A stretch of 64,000 nucleotides of DNA from Armatimonadota bacterium (GTDB taxonomy: Bacteria > Armatimonadota > UBA5829 > DSUL01). The position numbers and the translations under genes were made by a program. The first letter of the stretch is position 1; every line of letters starts with the position of its first letter. The stretch is from NCBI GenBank assembly GCA_025998755.1, contig AP024674.1:1-64000 (forward strand), written 5' to 3'. The notes under the pieces were generated by a model, which saw only the letters and a program-made list of their open reading frames with translations, was not told the origin of the DNA and searched no databases. Shown piece after piece: positions 49,462-58,164 of the stretch.

Positions 49462-50424
49462 CTACTCGGACCGCCTGTCCGCCTCCCGCGGATGCGCCTT
49501 GCGGAAGGCATTCTCAAGCGCCGCCCTCCCGACGTGCGTGTAGATCTGCGTCGTCGAAAGGCTGGCGTGCCCCAGCAGCTCCTGGATGATCCTCAGGTCG
49601 GCGCCGCCGTCCAGCAGGTGCGTTGCGAAGCTGTGACGCAGAACGTGGGGCGTCACCTTCGACCGGATGCCCGCGGCGGAAGCATAGCGCTTGATAGTCT
49701 TCCAGAATCCCACCCGCGTCAGAGGTCCTCGCGGAGAGACAAAGACAGACTCCGATGGCTTCCGGAGCAGGTGCGGCCTGGCCGCCTCCAGATACAGCCG
49801 CAGCCATAAAGCGGCCTCGTCACCGAACGGAACCACCCGCTCCCGGTTGCCCTTTCCCACGCACCGCACCAGGCTCTCCTCCAGGTCCAAGTCCATGATC
49901 TTCAGTCCCACGAGCTCAGACACCCGGAGACCGCTGGCATACATTAGCTCCAGCATCGCCCGGTCCCGGAGTCCGGCGGGCTTGCTGAGGTCGGGTTGGC
50001 GCATAAGGCGCTCGGTCTCCTCCGGGGTCAAACTGTGCGGCAGCCGCCGTCCGGGACGCGGGATCACTTGCGCCGCGGAGGGGTTGCTTTCCAGCCGGGC
50101 CCAGTCGAGCAGAAACCGACAGAAAGCGCGGGCAGAGGAAAGCTTGCGGGCGATGGTGCGCGGGTTGCGCTTCTGGTCCTGAAGCCAGGCGAGCCAGCTT
50201 GCGATGTCTTTATGCGTCAGGTTCCGCGGGTCCGCGGCCGAGCGTCCGGCGCAGAAATGTTGAGCCAGCTCCCGAACGTCCGTCGCATAGGCGCGGAGCG
50301 TGCTTTCGGAGCAGCCGCGTTCCACCATCAGGTGTTCGATGAATGCGTCCAGCGCCGCCCGGCAGGCCGGATTCAGAGTCCCGGGCTCCTCAGGTTCCTC
50401 TGCGCGCCGCGCTTCTGCGTTCAT
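49462..50424 (-). CDS. Tyrosine recombinase XerC/XerD family
   Basis: A 320-residue site-specific recombinase. The catalytic set is complete: Arg167 (ASGLRVSEL), Lys191 (GKGNRERVVPF), His260 and Arg263 (TPHVLRHSFATHLL), His286 (LLGHASLSTTQIYTHV) and the nucleophile Tyr295. The N-terminal SAM-like domain opens with LDAFIEHLMVERGCSESTLRAYATD. It is probably involved in resolution of chromosome dimers. It is last in a five-gene overlapping operon, and its start lies 35 bases inside the preceding gene. XerC versus XerD cannot be assigned, and no partner is seen. Confidence 0.93.
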   Translation of the reverse strand: MNAEARRAEEPEEPGTLNPACRAALDAFIEHLMVERGCSESTLRAYATDVRELAQHFCAGRSAADPRNLTHKDIASWLAWLQDQKRNPRTIARKLSSARAFCRFLLDWARLESNPSAAQVIPRPGRRLPHSLTPEETERLMRQPDLSKPAGLRDRAMLELMYASGLRVSELVGLKIMDLDLEESLVRCVGKGNRERVVPFGDEAALWLRLYLEAARPHLLRKPSESVFVSPRGPLTRVGFWKTIKRYASAAGIRSKVTPHVLRHSFATHLLDGGADLRIIQELLGHASLSTTQIYTHVGRAALENAFRKAHPREADRRSE

Positions 50425-51952
50425 AGATGGTGATCCGGGGCGAAGGGTATTGCATATCGTGAGGCAGATGTTTCACCACACTGAAAAGCCGGACAGGCGG
50501 GTCGCCGCCGAATTCCGCCGCTTTCGCATATTCCTTCGACAGGCGCACCATGAATTTCCTGTAGTCCGAGTCTTTCAGGCGCTCACGGTCGAAGGACTCG
50601 TAGCTGGAGATGATGACAACCTTCGGCTTTTTGTCCAGCAGGGTGGTGCTCCAGTCCGGACGGGCAAGCAGGATGCGATAATTCTCCACCTCCTCCGCCG
50701 CTCGAATGCGCATCGACTCTCGCAATCGTCCGAACTCCCGGGAGAGGGGTGGGGTGTAAAACCAGGGCGGGCTTACCAGACCCACGCTGCTCCCGCGGGT
50801 GATGTTTTGCCGGATCCAGTAGGCCGCTTCCGTCCGCGGATCCGGCTGGATGAACGCCAGGCTCAGCAGAGCAGCGTGAACTCCTCCGAGCGCCAGCGCG
50901 GCCCCGGTCAATCTCAAACGGGCAGGCACGGCAGGCGCCGTGGCTCCGGCCAACATGGCAAATGCGGGGATGAGAGGAATAGTGTAGCGGGCGAAGCGCA
51001 CCTGACCGAGCGACAGAATCAGAAAGAACACCCCGGCGAAAACAAGCACCGGGCGCAATCTGCGGTCGCCGCTACGGATAGCCAGATATAGCGCCGCCGC
51101 CGTCAACGCCAGCAGAGGCCAGCCGAGCCCCGGCAGGAGCGAATGCAGAATATGATACAACCAGCCGGGCCCTGTTTCCAGGAACACCAGACCGTGACCC
51201 GTGCGGGCGTGCTGCACCTCGAACAGGAAGTCCTTCAGAAAGTACCGCGGATACAGGATCGCTCCCGGACATCCCAGCAGAAAAGCTCCTGCCGCCGCGG
51301 CGCACGTCAGAGCGGCCTGCCTCCAGCGTCTGCCTGAAGGTTCCAACAGGGCTGCTGTGAGCGGAGCCACCAGGACCGCCCCGGTGGTGTACTTCGTGGC
51401 GGCGGACAGGCCGGCCAGAAATCCTCCCCCCACGGGCCGTCCGGAGATACTCATCAGGAGTGCCGCTGCCACCCACAAAGCGGACGGCACGTCCACCGTC
51501 ACAAACTGCGAATGCTGCACGTGCAGGGGCGCCACCGCCACGAACAGCGCCGCAACCGCCCCGCCCGCCGCTCCGGCCAACCTGCGTCCCGCCGCCCAGC
51601 ACAGTGCCACGGTCGCCACCCCCATGGCGGCCGTAACCAGGCGGCAGACCAATACGGCGAACCCATAGCTGAAGCCCCTGGGCGTTTCTCCCAGCTGCAT
51701 TGGGAACCACAGCAGATAGATTTGCAGCGTACCGTAGTTGTAGAAGTACGGATTCAGCCGGCCACGCAGCGGCTCCAGTTTGGAGGCGGCTCCGAGTATG
51801 GGAAGCTCGTCCGGGTGATAGGAGTATTGATGATCCGGGCCGGGTAGCTCCCAGAGCGTCCCCGGCAGTCGCAGGATCGTCGCCAGTAGCAGGATCGCCA
51901 CAATCGCCCAGAACTGGCGATCCGGTCCCGCCCGGCAGCGCGAACGCGTCAC
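50390..51952 (-). CDS. Membrane glycosyltransferase, GT39/ArnT-like
   Basis: A 520-residue polytopic membrane protein with about ten helices. Family traits are an early acidic loop after the first helix, SYHPDELPILGAASKL, where GT39/PMT/ArnT enzymes carry the catalytic Asp. VQHSQFVTVDVPSALWVAAALL and GLSAATKYTTGAVLVAPL follow, and a soluble C-terminal domain ends the protein. It would transfer a sugar from a lipid-linked donor to a protein or lipid at the outer face of the membrane. Its start overlaps the upstream gene by 4 bases and its end overlaps xer by 35. Confidence 0.85.
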   Translation of the reverse strand: MTRSRCRAGPDRQFWAIVAILLLATILRLPGTLWELPGPDHQYSYHPDELPILGAASKLEPLRGRLNPYFYNYGTLQIYLLWFPMQLGETPRGFSYGFAVLVCRLVTAAMGVATVALCWAAGRRLAGAAGGAVAALFVAVAPLHVQHSQFVTVDVPSALWVAAALLMSISGRPVGGGFLAGLSAATKYTTGAVLVAPLTAALLEPSGRRWRQAALTCAAAAGAFLLGCPGAILYPRYFLKDFLFEVQHARTGHGLVFLETGPGWLYHILHSLLPGLGWPLLALTAAALYLAIRSGDRRLRPVLVFAGVFFLILSLGQVRFARYTIPLIPAFAMLAGATAPAVPARLRLTGAALALGGVHAALLSLAFIQPDPRTEAAYWIRQNITRGSSVGLVSPPWFYTPPLSREFGRLRESMRIRAAEEVENYRILLARPDWSTTLLDKKPKVVIISSYESFDRERLKDSDYRKFMVRLSKEYAKAAEFGGDPPVRLFSVVKHLPHDMQYPSPRITIYERRSAARRGT

Positions 51953-52521
51953 GACGACACTTCAGCCGCCGCGGAGCAGCGGCCGCGCGAAGGAAAGAAC
52001 AGCCTCCACACGATAATCACCATAGCGGCAAGGCCGATGATGTCCCCCACGCTTCCCACCGCCCGCAGGAACGGAGGCCATGGAACCGGGATGATGTCAC
52101 CCAGGAATGCCAGCCGGGTGGTTTCGTCCATCGGGATGTGGCGGAGATACATAACTTCGGCCAGTTCCTGCATCGTTAGACCGCTCGCCTTCAGCGCGGT
52201 CATGGAGACGGGCATGTATCCTCCGTTGGCCGCGATGACCAGCAGGTTCAGGAACGTGCCCAGCGCAAGCAGCATCGTCCCCTCGATGTGCCGGTTCAGC
52301 AGGATACCAGCGATGATTACCACGTAGATGGAAGGCTGTGCCAACAGAGTCTGCTCCTCGGTCAGCCATCCCTTGAACTTGGCCACATTCAGGAGGAGCA
52401 TCAGCACAACAGCTGCGGGGAAAATCCAGACGTGCCGGATCTGAATGCGTTCCAGGTCACGGAGTCGCCCACCCCGAAGCAGGGCTGCGACGAAGGTCAG
52501 GGCGACGACGATGAGCGTCAT
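51949..52521 (-). CDS. DUF5317 family membrane protein
   Basis: A 190-residue polytopic protein with four to five helices. NGGYMPVSMTALKASGLT and the following loop LRHIPMDETTRLAFLGDIIPVPWP are typical of DUF5317 proteins, which are uncharacterised. It overlaps the HD-GYP gene upstream by 4 bases and the GT39-like gene downstream by 4. Members of this family often sit beside HD-GYP genes in other bacteria (from memory). A role in cell-envelope or c-di-GMP-linked processes is an inference from neighbours only. Confidence 0.75.
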   Translation of the reverse strand: MTLIVVALTFVAALLRGGRLRDLERIQIRHVWIFPAAVVLMLLLNVAKFKGWLTEEQTLLAQPSIYVVIIAGILLNRHIEGTMLLALGTFLNLLVIAANGGYMPVSMTALKASGLTMQELAEVMYLRHIPMDETTRLAFLGDIIPVPWPPFLRAVGSVGDIIGLAAMVIIVWRLFFPSRGRCSAAAEVSS

Positions 52522-53213
52522 GCCGCGTTTGCTTCCGGGCTGTCCGAGCCAAGAGGCATACTCGCCGCTACGCTCAGGAACGCCTCCACCACCACCGGGT
52601 CGTAAAGCACTCCGGCTCCCTCCTCGATGAAGCGGCGCGCCTCCGCCTCACTCACGGCCCTGTGATAGGGACGTTCACTGGTCATCGCTTCATAGTCGTC
52701 CACCAGACCGATGATGCGGGATGCCAGAGGGATCTGATCGCCTGCCAGACCATCCGGATAGCCCGACCCGTCCCACCGTTCGTGGTGATGCAGTATGACA
52801 TCCGCGATAGGTGCAAGAAACGGGATCTGGCTGACGATGGAAGCTCCTTCCTTCACGTGATTGCGAACAACCCTCAGCTCTCCCTCGGTCAGCTCTCCCT
52901 GTTTGTTCAGAATCCTGTGTGGAACGGAAGCCTTCCCGATGTCCCTCATCAGGGCCGCATATCTTACGTTCTTCACCTCGGCCGGAGGCAGACCCAACTT
53001 CTCGGCGATCCGGACGGCCAACTCAGCCACCCTTTCAGCATGCCCCAACGTGCTGGAATCCTTCGTCTCTACCGCTGTGGCAAGGGTGCGCAGAGCGTTG
53101 CGGTACGCGCGCTCCATCTTGCGCGGCAGCCAGATGAAGCTGACGTAGAGGCTGACCAGGCAGAATATGCCGGCCGCACCGAAGGCGGTCGCCACGAAAG
53201 CCTGCTCAATCAT
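52518..53213 (-). CDS. HD-GYP domain protein with altered metal motif
   Basis: A 231-residue protein: one N-terminal transmembrane helix (residues 4-28), then an HD-GYP domain. HHHERWDGSGYPDGL (GYP at 151-153) and GHAERVAELAVRIA are intact. The defining HD pair, normally LLHDIGK, is LMRDIGK here, Arg90-Asp91. The lost histidine is a metal ligand in known HD-GYP c-di-GMP phosphodiesterases. Reduced or lost activity is therefore likely, with a possible sensory role. No signal-input domain is visible. It overlaps the upstream HD-GYP gene by 8 bases. Confidence 0.88.
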   Translation of the reverse strand: MIEQAFVATAFGAAGIFCLVSLYVSFIWLPRKMERAYRNALRTLATAVETKDSSTLGHAERVAELAVRIAEKLGLPPAEVKNVRYAALMRDIGKASVPHRILNKQGELTEGELRVVRNHVKEGASIVSQIPFLAPIADVILHHHERWDGSGYPDGLAGDQIPLASRIIGLVDDYEAMTSERPYHRAVSEAEARRFIEEGAGVLYDPVVVEAFLSVAASMPLGSDSPEANAA

Positions 53214-54786
53214 GCTGTCCCAGCCCCTCTCTTGACATCATCCGGATGAACGCCCGCACCACTCTGGGTGAAAACTGGGTGTTCACTCCGTAGCGCAGCT
53301 GACTGATCCCCTCGTCCACAGTCATCGGTTGCCGGTACACCCGGATAAGCGTGGCACCGCACTCGGGACACTCTTCCGGCATCGGAGTCCCCGCCGGAGG
53401 CTTCCAATCGCAGGCATCGCACTGATTGCGCGACTTGCCATCCGCCACATTGCGCGTTCCCGTCATCGCATCGAATGCATCCGCCACGGCGATGATGGCC
53501 GCCTCGATAGGCATCTGCTCTTCCTTCAAGCCATCCGGATAGCCGGACCCGTCCACGCGCTCATGGTGGTGCCGCACCCAGGGGACGATGGGATCCAGGA
53601 ATTCCATCTGACTCAGGATCTCCGCGCTCTTCACCGGATGCTGCTTGATGATCTCCCACTCGTCATCGGTGAGTTTGGTGGTTTTGTCCAGAATCTGCTC
53701 TGGAACCCCCACCTTTCCGATGTCGTGCAGCAACCCGGCTTCCCAGATCCACTGCTGGCTCTGTGCCGGCAGCCGCAGCTCACGCGCCAGCCTCAGGGAG
53801 AGATCGGCCACGCGCTTCAGATGCCCTCGGGTGTAGGGATGGTATTTCTGCATCAGCGTGGCGAGCGTGGTGATGGTGTGGCGGTAGGCCCGAATGTTCT
53901 CCGTCACCAGCTTCAACGTCTGACGCAGGCTGAAAAACGGAATCAGAATGGGCAGCATCCCCCAGAAGCCCAGGCCGTGCCACACAAAAAGGTACGCCAG
54001 CACGAACGCGAACGGAGTGAACATTACGTAGCTGGGCAGGAAAGCGAAGACGCTCTTCACCCACAGCACTTTCGCCCGCATCCAGATGGCGTCGAACGAT
54101 ATATCGTCGTGCTGCGCGGAATCCGACACAGCGCTGCCGAGGGCGTAGAAAAAAAGATCCATCGATAGGGCGACCACCGTGCCCGCCACCAGCGGCCAAA
54201 CCAAGTGCGGACCCAGCGCCGTTCCCTGCAGTCCGGTAATTCCCAGACGGACCCCGCCCAGGGCCTGATATGTGAGGCCTCCGGCGCAGGTAGTGATGCC
54301 GATGACCGTCACATTGTAAGTGAGATACTGCCACAGTCCCGCGCGCGGCTGGCCTGGGCGGGCAGAGAGGACAAGCTTGTGCAGCACGCTGCCTGAGAAG
54401 GCCGCCCCGAGCGCTACAACGACCCCAGTTCCTGGCCCGAACAGGGCGATCACTCCCCACACAATGATGGGTGTCAGGGTGATCTCCGCGTCATCCAGTG
54501 GAAGGGTTACGGGCAGCAGCTCACTCGCCATCGCTATCAGCGTGAATGCCAGGATGGCAGAGACGGGGATGCCTTCCCAGTTCTGCAGGCTCAGAGTGAT
54601 CCACAGGGCGAAAAGGAGGATGACGCCGGTGCTGTAGCGCAGTATGTCAAACGCCCGCGACGACAGTCCGGCAAGGCCCGCCGTCCGCTCAGGACGGGCA
54701 AAGCTCTCCGCCGCGACCGCTGCCGCCGACGCTCCCCCTGAGGAGTCGCCTACCCCGGTAAACTGCTCGCGCTTAGAGTCGCCCAT
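53206..54786 (-). CDS. Membrane-sensor HD-GYP phosphodiesterase with zinc-ribbon insert
   Basis: A 526-residue protein. An N-terminal region of about seven to eight helices (45-290) is a probable sensor. An HD-GYP domain follows, with HDIGK (354-355 HD) and HHHERVDGSGYPDGL (GYP 415-417). It should hydrolyse cyclic di-GMP. An unusual insert replaces the short loop after DAFDAMTG: two CxxC pairs (Cys456, 459, 473, 476; QCDACDWKPPAG ... EECPECGATLIRVYRQ), a zinc-ribbon-like knob. The start ATG at 54786 is four codons after a GTG alternative. It is first in the operon; the promoter lies about 430 bases upstream. Confidence 0.88.
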   Translation of the reverse strand: MGDSKREQFTGVGDSSGGASAAAVAAESFARPERTAGLAGLSSRAFDILRYSTGVILLFALWITLSLQNWEGIPVSAILAFTLIAMASELLPVTLPLDDAEITLTPIIVWGVIALFGPGTGVVVALGAAFSGSVLHKLVLSARPGQPRAGLWQYLTYNVTVIGITTCAGGLTYQALGGVRLGITGLQGTALGPHLVWPLVAGTVVALSMDLFFYALGSAVSDSAQHDDISFDAIWMRAKVLWVKSVFAFLPSYVMFTPFAFVLAYLFVWHGLGFWGMLPILIPFFSLRQTLKLVTENIRAYRHTITTLATLMQKYHPYTRGHLKRVADLSLRLARELRLPAQSQQWIWEAGLLHDIGKVGVPEQILDKTTKLTDDEWEIIKQHPVKSAEILSQMEFLDPIVPWVRHHHERVDGSGYPDGLKEEQMPIEAAIIAVADAFDAMTGTRNVADGKSRNQCDACDWKPPAGTPMPEECPECGATLIRVYRQPMTVDEGISQLRYGVNTQFSPRVVRAFIRMMSREGLGQHD

Positions 54787-54934
54787 CGGAGCCACCACAT
54801 GCGATACATCGGAAGGAACGGGACAATCTTTTCAGGCCGGAGTCTGGCTGGCGGAGCGGACCGAAGAGATTCTCCTGCCTGTCACTTCGGACGGCAGGAC
54901 TGCTGTCCCGTCTTGCGTTACGCCGGAAGCAGCA

Positions 54935-55024
54935 TCACGGCCACTTGGGCCAGATCTTGATCCAGGCGCCGCAGGTCAGAGACAGGGATGCCAGCGCAAG
55001 CAGAATCCGCGTAATGGTTCGCAT
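54935..55024 (-). CDS. Putative 29-residue membrane peptide
   Basis: A 30-codon frame: MRTITRILLALASLSLTCGA followed by WIKIWPKWP. It has a basic start, one hydrophobic helix and an aromatic end. AGGTGA lies about 9 bases upstream of the ATG, and a promoter lies at 55212-55240. It would be translated from the same leader as the HD-GYP operon. No relatives are known to me. Whether it is a real gene cannot be decided from sequence alone. Confidence 0.35.
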   Translation of the reverse strand: MRTITRILLALASLSLTCGAWIKIWPKWP

Positions 55025-55211
55025 TAGGAATTGTCACCTTAACGAGTGTGCTGGTCCACCCCGCTACGGCAGACCGCGAAGGCTTCGCTCGAAGGTTTCA
55101 GATTCGCTCGCTCACCGTCCGCGCCGCCAGCCAGAACCCGGCCTGATTATCGTCTGGACTTTCCCTGCTGCTACGCCTCCCTGGAAGCGCTATCCCTCAC
55201 CGGGGATGATA

Positions 55212-55240
55212 ATACTAGCACAACAGCCGACGAAATTCAA
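55212..55240 (-). promoter_or_regulatory. Promoter of the HD-GYP operon
   Basis: On the minus strand TTGAAT (55235-55240), 17 bases, TAGTAT (55212-55217). It would give a leader of over 400 bases before the HD-GYP gene, passing the 29-residue frame. Confidence 0.5.
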
Positions 55241-55292
55241 AGTCCTTTTCTTTCGCAGGTTGTTGAGGAAACGGTGACCGCCACGAAGGGAA

Positions 55293-55937
55293 TTAATCGC
55301 CGAACCTGAGCCGGCGATTGACTGCGTCCATCGTCGCAAAGACGGCCGCCTTGACCGTGTCCTGCCGCACCAGGCAGGATCCGCACAGCACCTCGTCGGC
55401 CCGGCTGCCGCCGAGAGTCACCACCACAGTCACCACCTGGTGACCCCCGACGGGGGTCACCACTGCGTCCTCCACCATCATCATCTGATCGGAGGGCAGG
55501 CAGGACTGGATCGCCTTGAGCGTGGCCGCGGCCACCACCTTCACCTGTCCGGCCGCGGAGGAGGAACCCTGGGCGGTGCCTTCGTATGTGGTGTCCTGCA
55601 GGCGTATGCGGACCGTGGCCTCTGCGGTCTGGCCGGTCAGGGAAAGAGAGACGTCCGAAAACTGCAACCGCGCAGACGGTGCCGTTGCTTCAGCACGGTG
55701 CGGTCCCTGCACCTGGGCCACACTGACCTTCTTGTGGTCCAGGGTGATGCCGAGGCGAGCCTGAAGGGCGGACTCCACATCGCGGACGAGCTGCTTTGGC
55801 GTTTTTTCCCCCTGCGATAGTACGTGGATCTCCTGGATGACCCCCGCATTGTCGCTAACCACGCGGGCTCCAATCACGTCCTTTAGCTGGCGAATGACCG
55901 CCTCCACCTCGGATACGGCGATCCGTTCCGTTGCCAT
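55293..55937 (-). CDS. Conserved-type hypothetical protein, 214 aa
   Basis: A 214-residue protein with no named domain. Its N-terminal 75 residues show the pattern GARVVSDNAGVIQEIHVLSQ and KQLVRDVESALQARLGITLD HKKVS, which I recall as a recurrent uncharacterised domain in several bacterial phyla. The C-terminal half is a beta-rich repeat-like region (VVTVVVTLGGSRADEVLCGSC). No signal peptide or membrane helix is seen. GGGAGG lies 6 bases upstream of the ATG. It follows pheT after 33 bases, so it may be transcribed with the translation cluster. Confidence 0.7.
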   Translation of the reverse strand: MATERIAVSEVEAVIRQLKDVIGARVVSDNAGVIQEIHVLSQGEKTPKQLVRDVESALQARLGITLDHKKVSVAQVQGPHRAEATAPSARLQFSDVSLSLTGQTAEATVRIRLQDTTYEGTAQGSSSAAGQVKVVAAATLKAIQSCLPSDQMMMVEDAVVTPVGGHQVVTVVVTLGGSRADEVLCGSCLVRQDTVKAAVFATMDAVNRRLRFGD

Positions 55938-55970
55938 ACCTTGACCTCCCTAGTATGCCTGGGCTGGCTA

Positions 55971-58046
55971 TCAGGAATCGCGTAACGTGGCGTTCAATTT
56001 CTGGAGGAGGTCGCTCCTGATGCCTTCCACCAACGCGGAGACCTCCTCATCGGTTAGCGTCCTATCGTCGGAGCGGAACACGAGCGACAGCCCAATGCTC
56101 TTCCGGCCCTCCCCGATCTGTTCTCCGCGATAGACATCAAAAAGTATAACATCTTCTAGGAGATGTCCTGCCTGCGCGCGGATGACCTGAGTCACCTGTT
56201 CGTAGCTCACTTCCTCCGCCACGGCCACCGCAAGGTCTCTCCGCGTCGCCGGGTAGCGCGACTGCGGACGCCACTTCCGGCAAGCCCCGCTTTCCGAGCT
56301 CAGCGCCTCTCCCGATATTTCGAAACCGAATGCGGGGGCTTTCAGGTCCAGCCGGTCGCGGAACTCAGGGGCCAGCTCTCCCACCTGCCCGATCAGCGTG
56401 TTCCCGCTGTAGATGTCCGCCGTGTGGCCACGCCTCCAGTAGGGCCCTCCTCCAGGCACAAAGCGGACATCCGGGACATCGAACCGGACGCACAGAGCCT
56501 CGACGATCCCCTTCGCCTGGTAGAAATCTGCAGCCAGCGCCCTGCGGAACGCTTCCGGAGTTAATTTCCGGTCCTGATGCGTCCACTGTCCGTCCCATCG
56601 CGACCCCATCAGACAGCCAGCCACGCTCCATGTCTCGACGGGCCGGGTCTCTTGCCGGAACACCCTGCCGATCTCGAAGATGGCCAGGTCCCGGCATCCA
56701 CGCCCCGCGTTCAGCGCGAGCGTCTGCGCCAGCCCGGGCACGAGGGAGCGGCGCATCTCCGCCACATCTTCCGAGAGCGCATTTCGAAGCCGAACGGCTT
56801 GCAGCCCTTCCGGGCCGGGCGTGTCCCGCGCCACGATGCTGTGAGTCATCACCTCGCGCATCCCCATCGAGAGCAGCAAAGTCCGCACCTCTTCTTCCAG
56901 CATCCCTCGCTTGCTGTCCTTGCCCTGCAAGGATGGACCGGTGATGAGCGTGGTGGGTAGGTTGTTGAACCCGTGGATACGCCCGATCTCTTCGATCAGG
57001 TCGATCTCGGCCGTGATGTCCCCCCGGAACGTCGGAACTGTGACGTGGATGGTGTCTCCTTCCGTTTGGCACGGCAGGCAGAGCCGCTGCAGATAGGCCG
57101 CGCAGGTCTCCGGCGGAAGATCCACCCCCAGCACCGCGGAGGCGCGCGATGCGCGCACGCTCACCCGGCGTTCCTCCGCCGGCCGGGCCACCACATCCAC
57201 CACTCCCTGACAAATGGTTCCGCCCGCCAGATGGCGCATCAGTTCGGCGGCCCGCATCGCTGCCCTCGCCGTGCCGCCCGGATCCACATTGCGCTCGAAG
57301 CGGTACGATGCCTCGGTGGGAAGACCAAGAGCGCGTGCGGTAGCCCTGATGGATGCGCCGTTGAAACACGCGGACTCAATCAGCACGTCCACGGTGGACT
57401 CGGTGACTTCGGTGTCCGCCCCTCCCATGACGCCGGCCACAGCTACCGGGCGGGCCTCGTCACAGATGGCCAGCATATCCGGTGTCAGCTGCCGATCCAC
57501 ACCGTCCAGGGTTCGGATGGTTTCGCCCTCGCGGGCCCGCCGCACCACGATCCTGCCGCCGGGAAGCAGGCGGAGGTCGAATGCGTGCAGAGGCTGACCG
57601 GTCTCCAGCATCACATAGTTCGTGATGTCCACGATGTTGTTGATGGGGCGCATTCCGGCGGCCGTCAGCCTGCGGGCCATCCACTCCGGCGACGGGCCGA
57701 TGCGCACTCCCTGGATCACCGTGGCGGCATACCGGTAGCACAGATCCGGGTCCAGAATCTCAATGGAAGCCAGACTACCTGCGGGCGGACCGGAAGCTTC
57801 CATCTCAAAAGAAGGCAGCTTGAGAGGCAGATCCTGTTCGGCGGCCAGCTCCCTTGCAACGCCGATCATCGAAAGGCAGTCCCCGCGGTTGGACATCACC
57901 GTGATGTCCAGGACGGGAGATCCGGAAGCGCCTTCCTGCTCGACCTCCTCAACCTCAAGACCCATCATCGTCAGCGCCTCGGCCGTCTGTGCGACGTCCA
58001 GGCGGCTGTCCACATACTCGTGAACCCAGTCCAGCGGAATTCTCAA
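55971..58046 (-). CDS. pheT: Phenylalanyl-tRNA synthetase beta subunit, short form
   Basis: A 691-residue subunit of the heterotetrameric enzyme. It passes directly from GLEVEEVEQEGASG (about residue 43) to DITVMSNRGDCLSMIGVAREL. The N-terminal tRNA-binding OB domain of about 110 residues found in most bacterial PheT is therefore missing. B3/B4, the editing region (INNIVDITNYVMLETGQPLHAF), B5, the catalytic-like domain and the C-terminal FDX-ACB domain (RYPATRRDLAVAV) remain. Start and context are canonical, after pheS. Shorter forms without the domain are known in some lineages. Confidence 0.95.
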   Translation of the reverse strand: MRIPLDWVHEYVDSRLDVAQTAEALTMMGLEVEEVEQEGASGSPVLDITVMSNRGDCLSMIGVARELAAEQDLPLKLPSFEMEASGPPAGSLASIEILDPDLCYRYAATVIQGVRIGPSPEWMARRLTAAGMRPINNIVDITNYVMLETGQPLHAFDLRLLPGGRIVVRRAREGETIRTLDGVDRQLTPDMLAICDEARPVAVAGVMGGADTEVTESTVDVLIESACFNGASIRATARALGLPTEASYRFERNVDPGGTARAAMRAAELMRHLAGGTICQGVVDVVARPAEERRVSVRASRASAVLGVDLPPETCAAYLQRLCLPCQTEGDTIHVTVPTFRGDITAEIDLIEEIGRIHGFNNLPTTLITGPSLQGKDSKRGMLEEEVRTLLLSMGMREVMTHSIVARDTPGPEGLQAVRLRNALSEDVAEMRRSLVPGLAQTLALNAGRGCRDLAIFEIGRVFRQETRPVETWSVAGCLMGSRWDGQWTHQDRKLTPEAFRRALAADFYQAKGIVEALCVRFDVPDVRFVPGGGPYWRRGHTADIYSGNTLIGQVGELAPEFRDRLDLKAPAFGFEISGEALSSESGACRKWRPQSRYPATRRDLAVAVAEEVSYEQVTQVIRAQAGHLLEDVILFDVYRGEQIGEGRKSIGLSLVFRSDDRTLTDEEVSALVEGIRSDLLQKLNATLRDS

Positions 58047-58164
58047 ATCACACGCATCCCCGCGCGGTTGCCTCCCGCGGCCCGCGCTTCAGAAGGAATC
58101 CTTTCTCTTTGGTCCCGGCGCTCCGGCGGTCCCGCGCCGGCAGAGGCGCCCGGTCTCTGATCCG

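Larger units (their letters stand above)
54787..55292. other. Upstream region of the HD-GYP operon
   Basis: A 506-base gap holding a promoter (55212-55240), the tiny frame at 54935-55024 and a leader with small palindromes such as GAAGGCTTCGCTCGAAGG around 55079-55096. A c-di-GMP riboswitch was looked for but the conserved core is not present. No longer gene is convincing. Confidence 0.45.

Noticed and set aside
55025-55211. Cyclic di-GMP (GEMM) riboswitch upstream of HD-GYP genes
   Set aside because: A short GTAGCGGGGT stretch resembles the 3' part, but the conserved 5' core and tetraloop receptor are missing.
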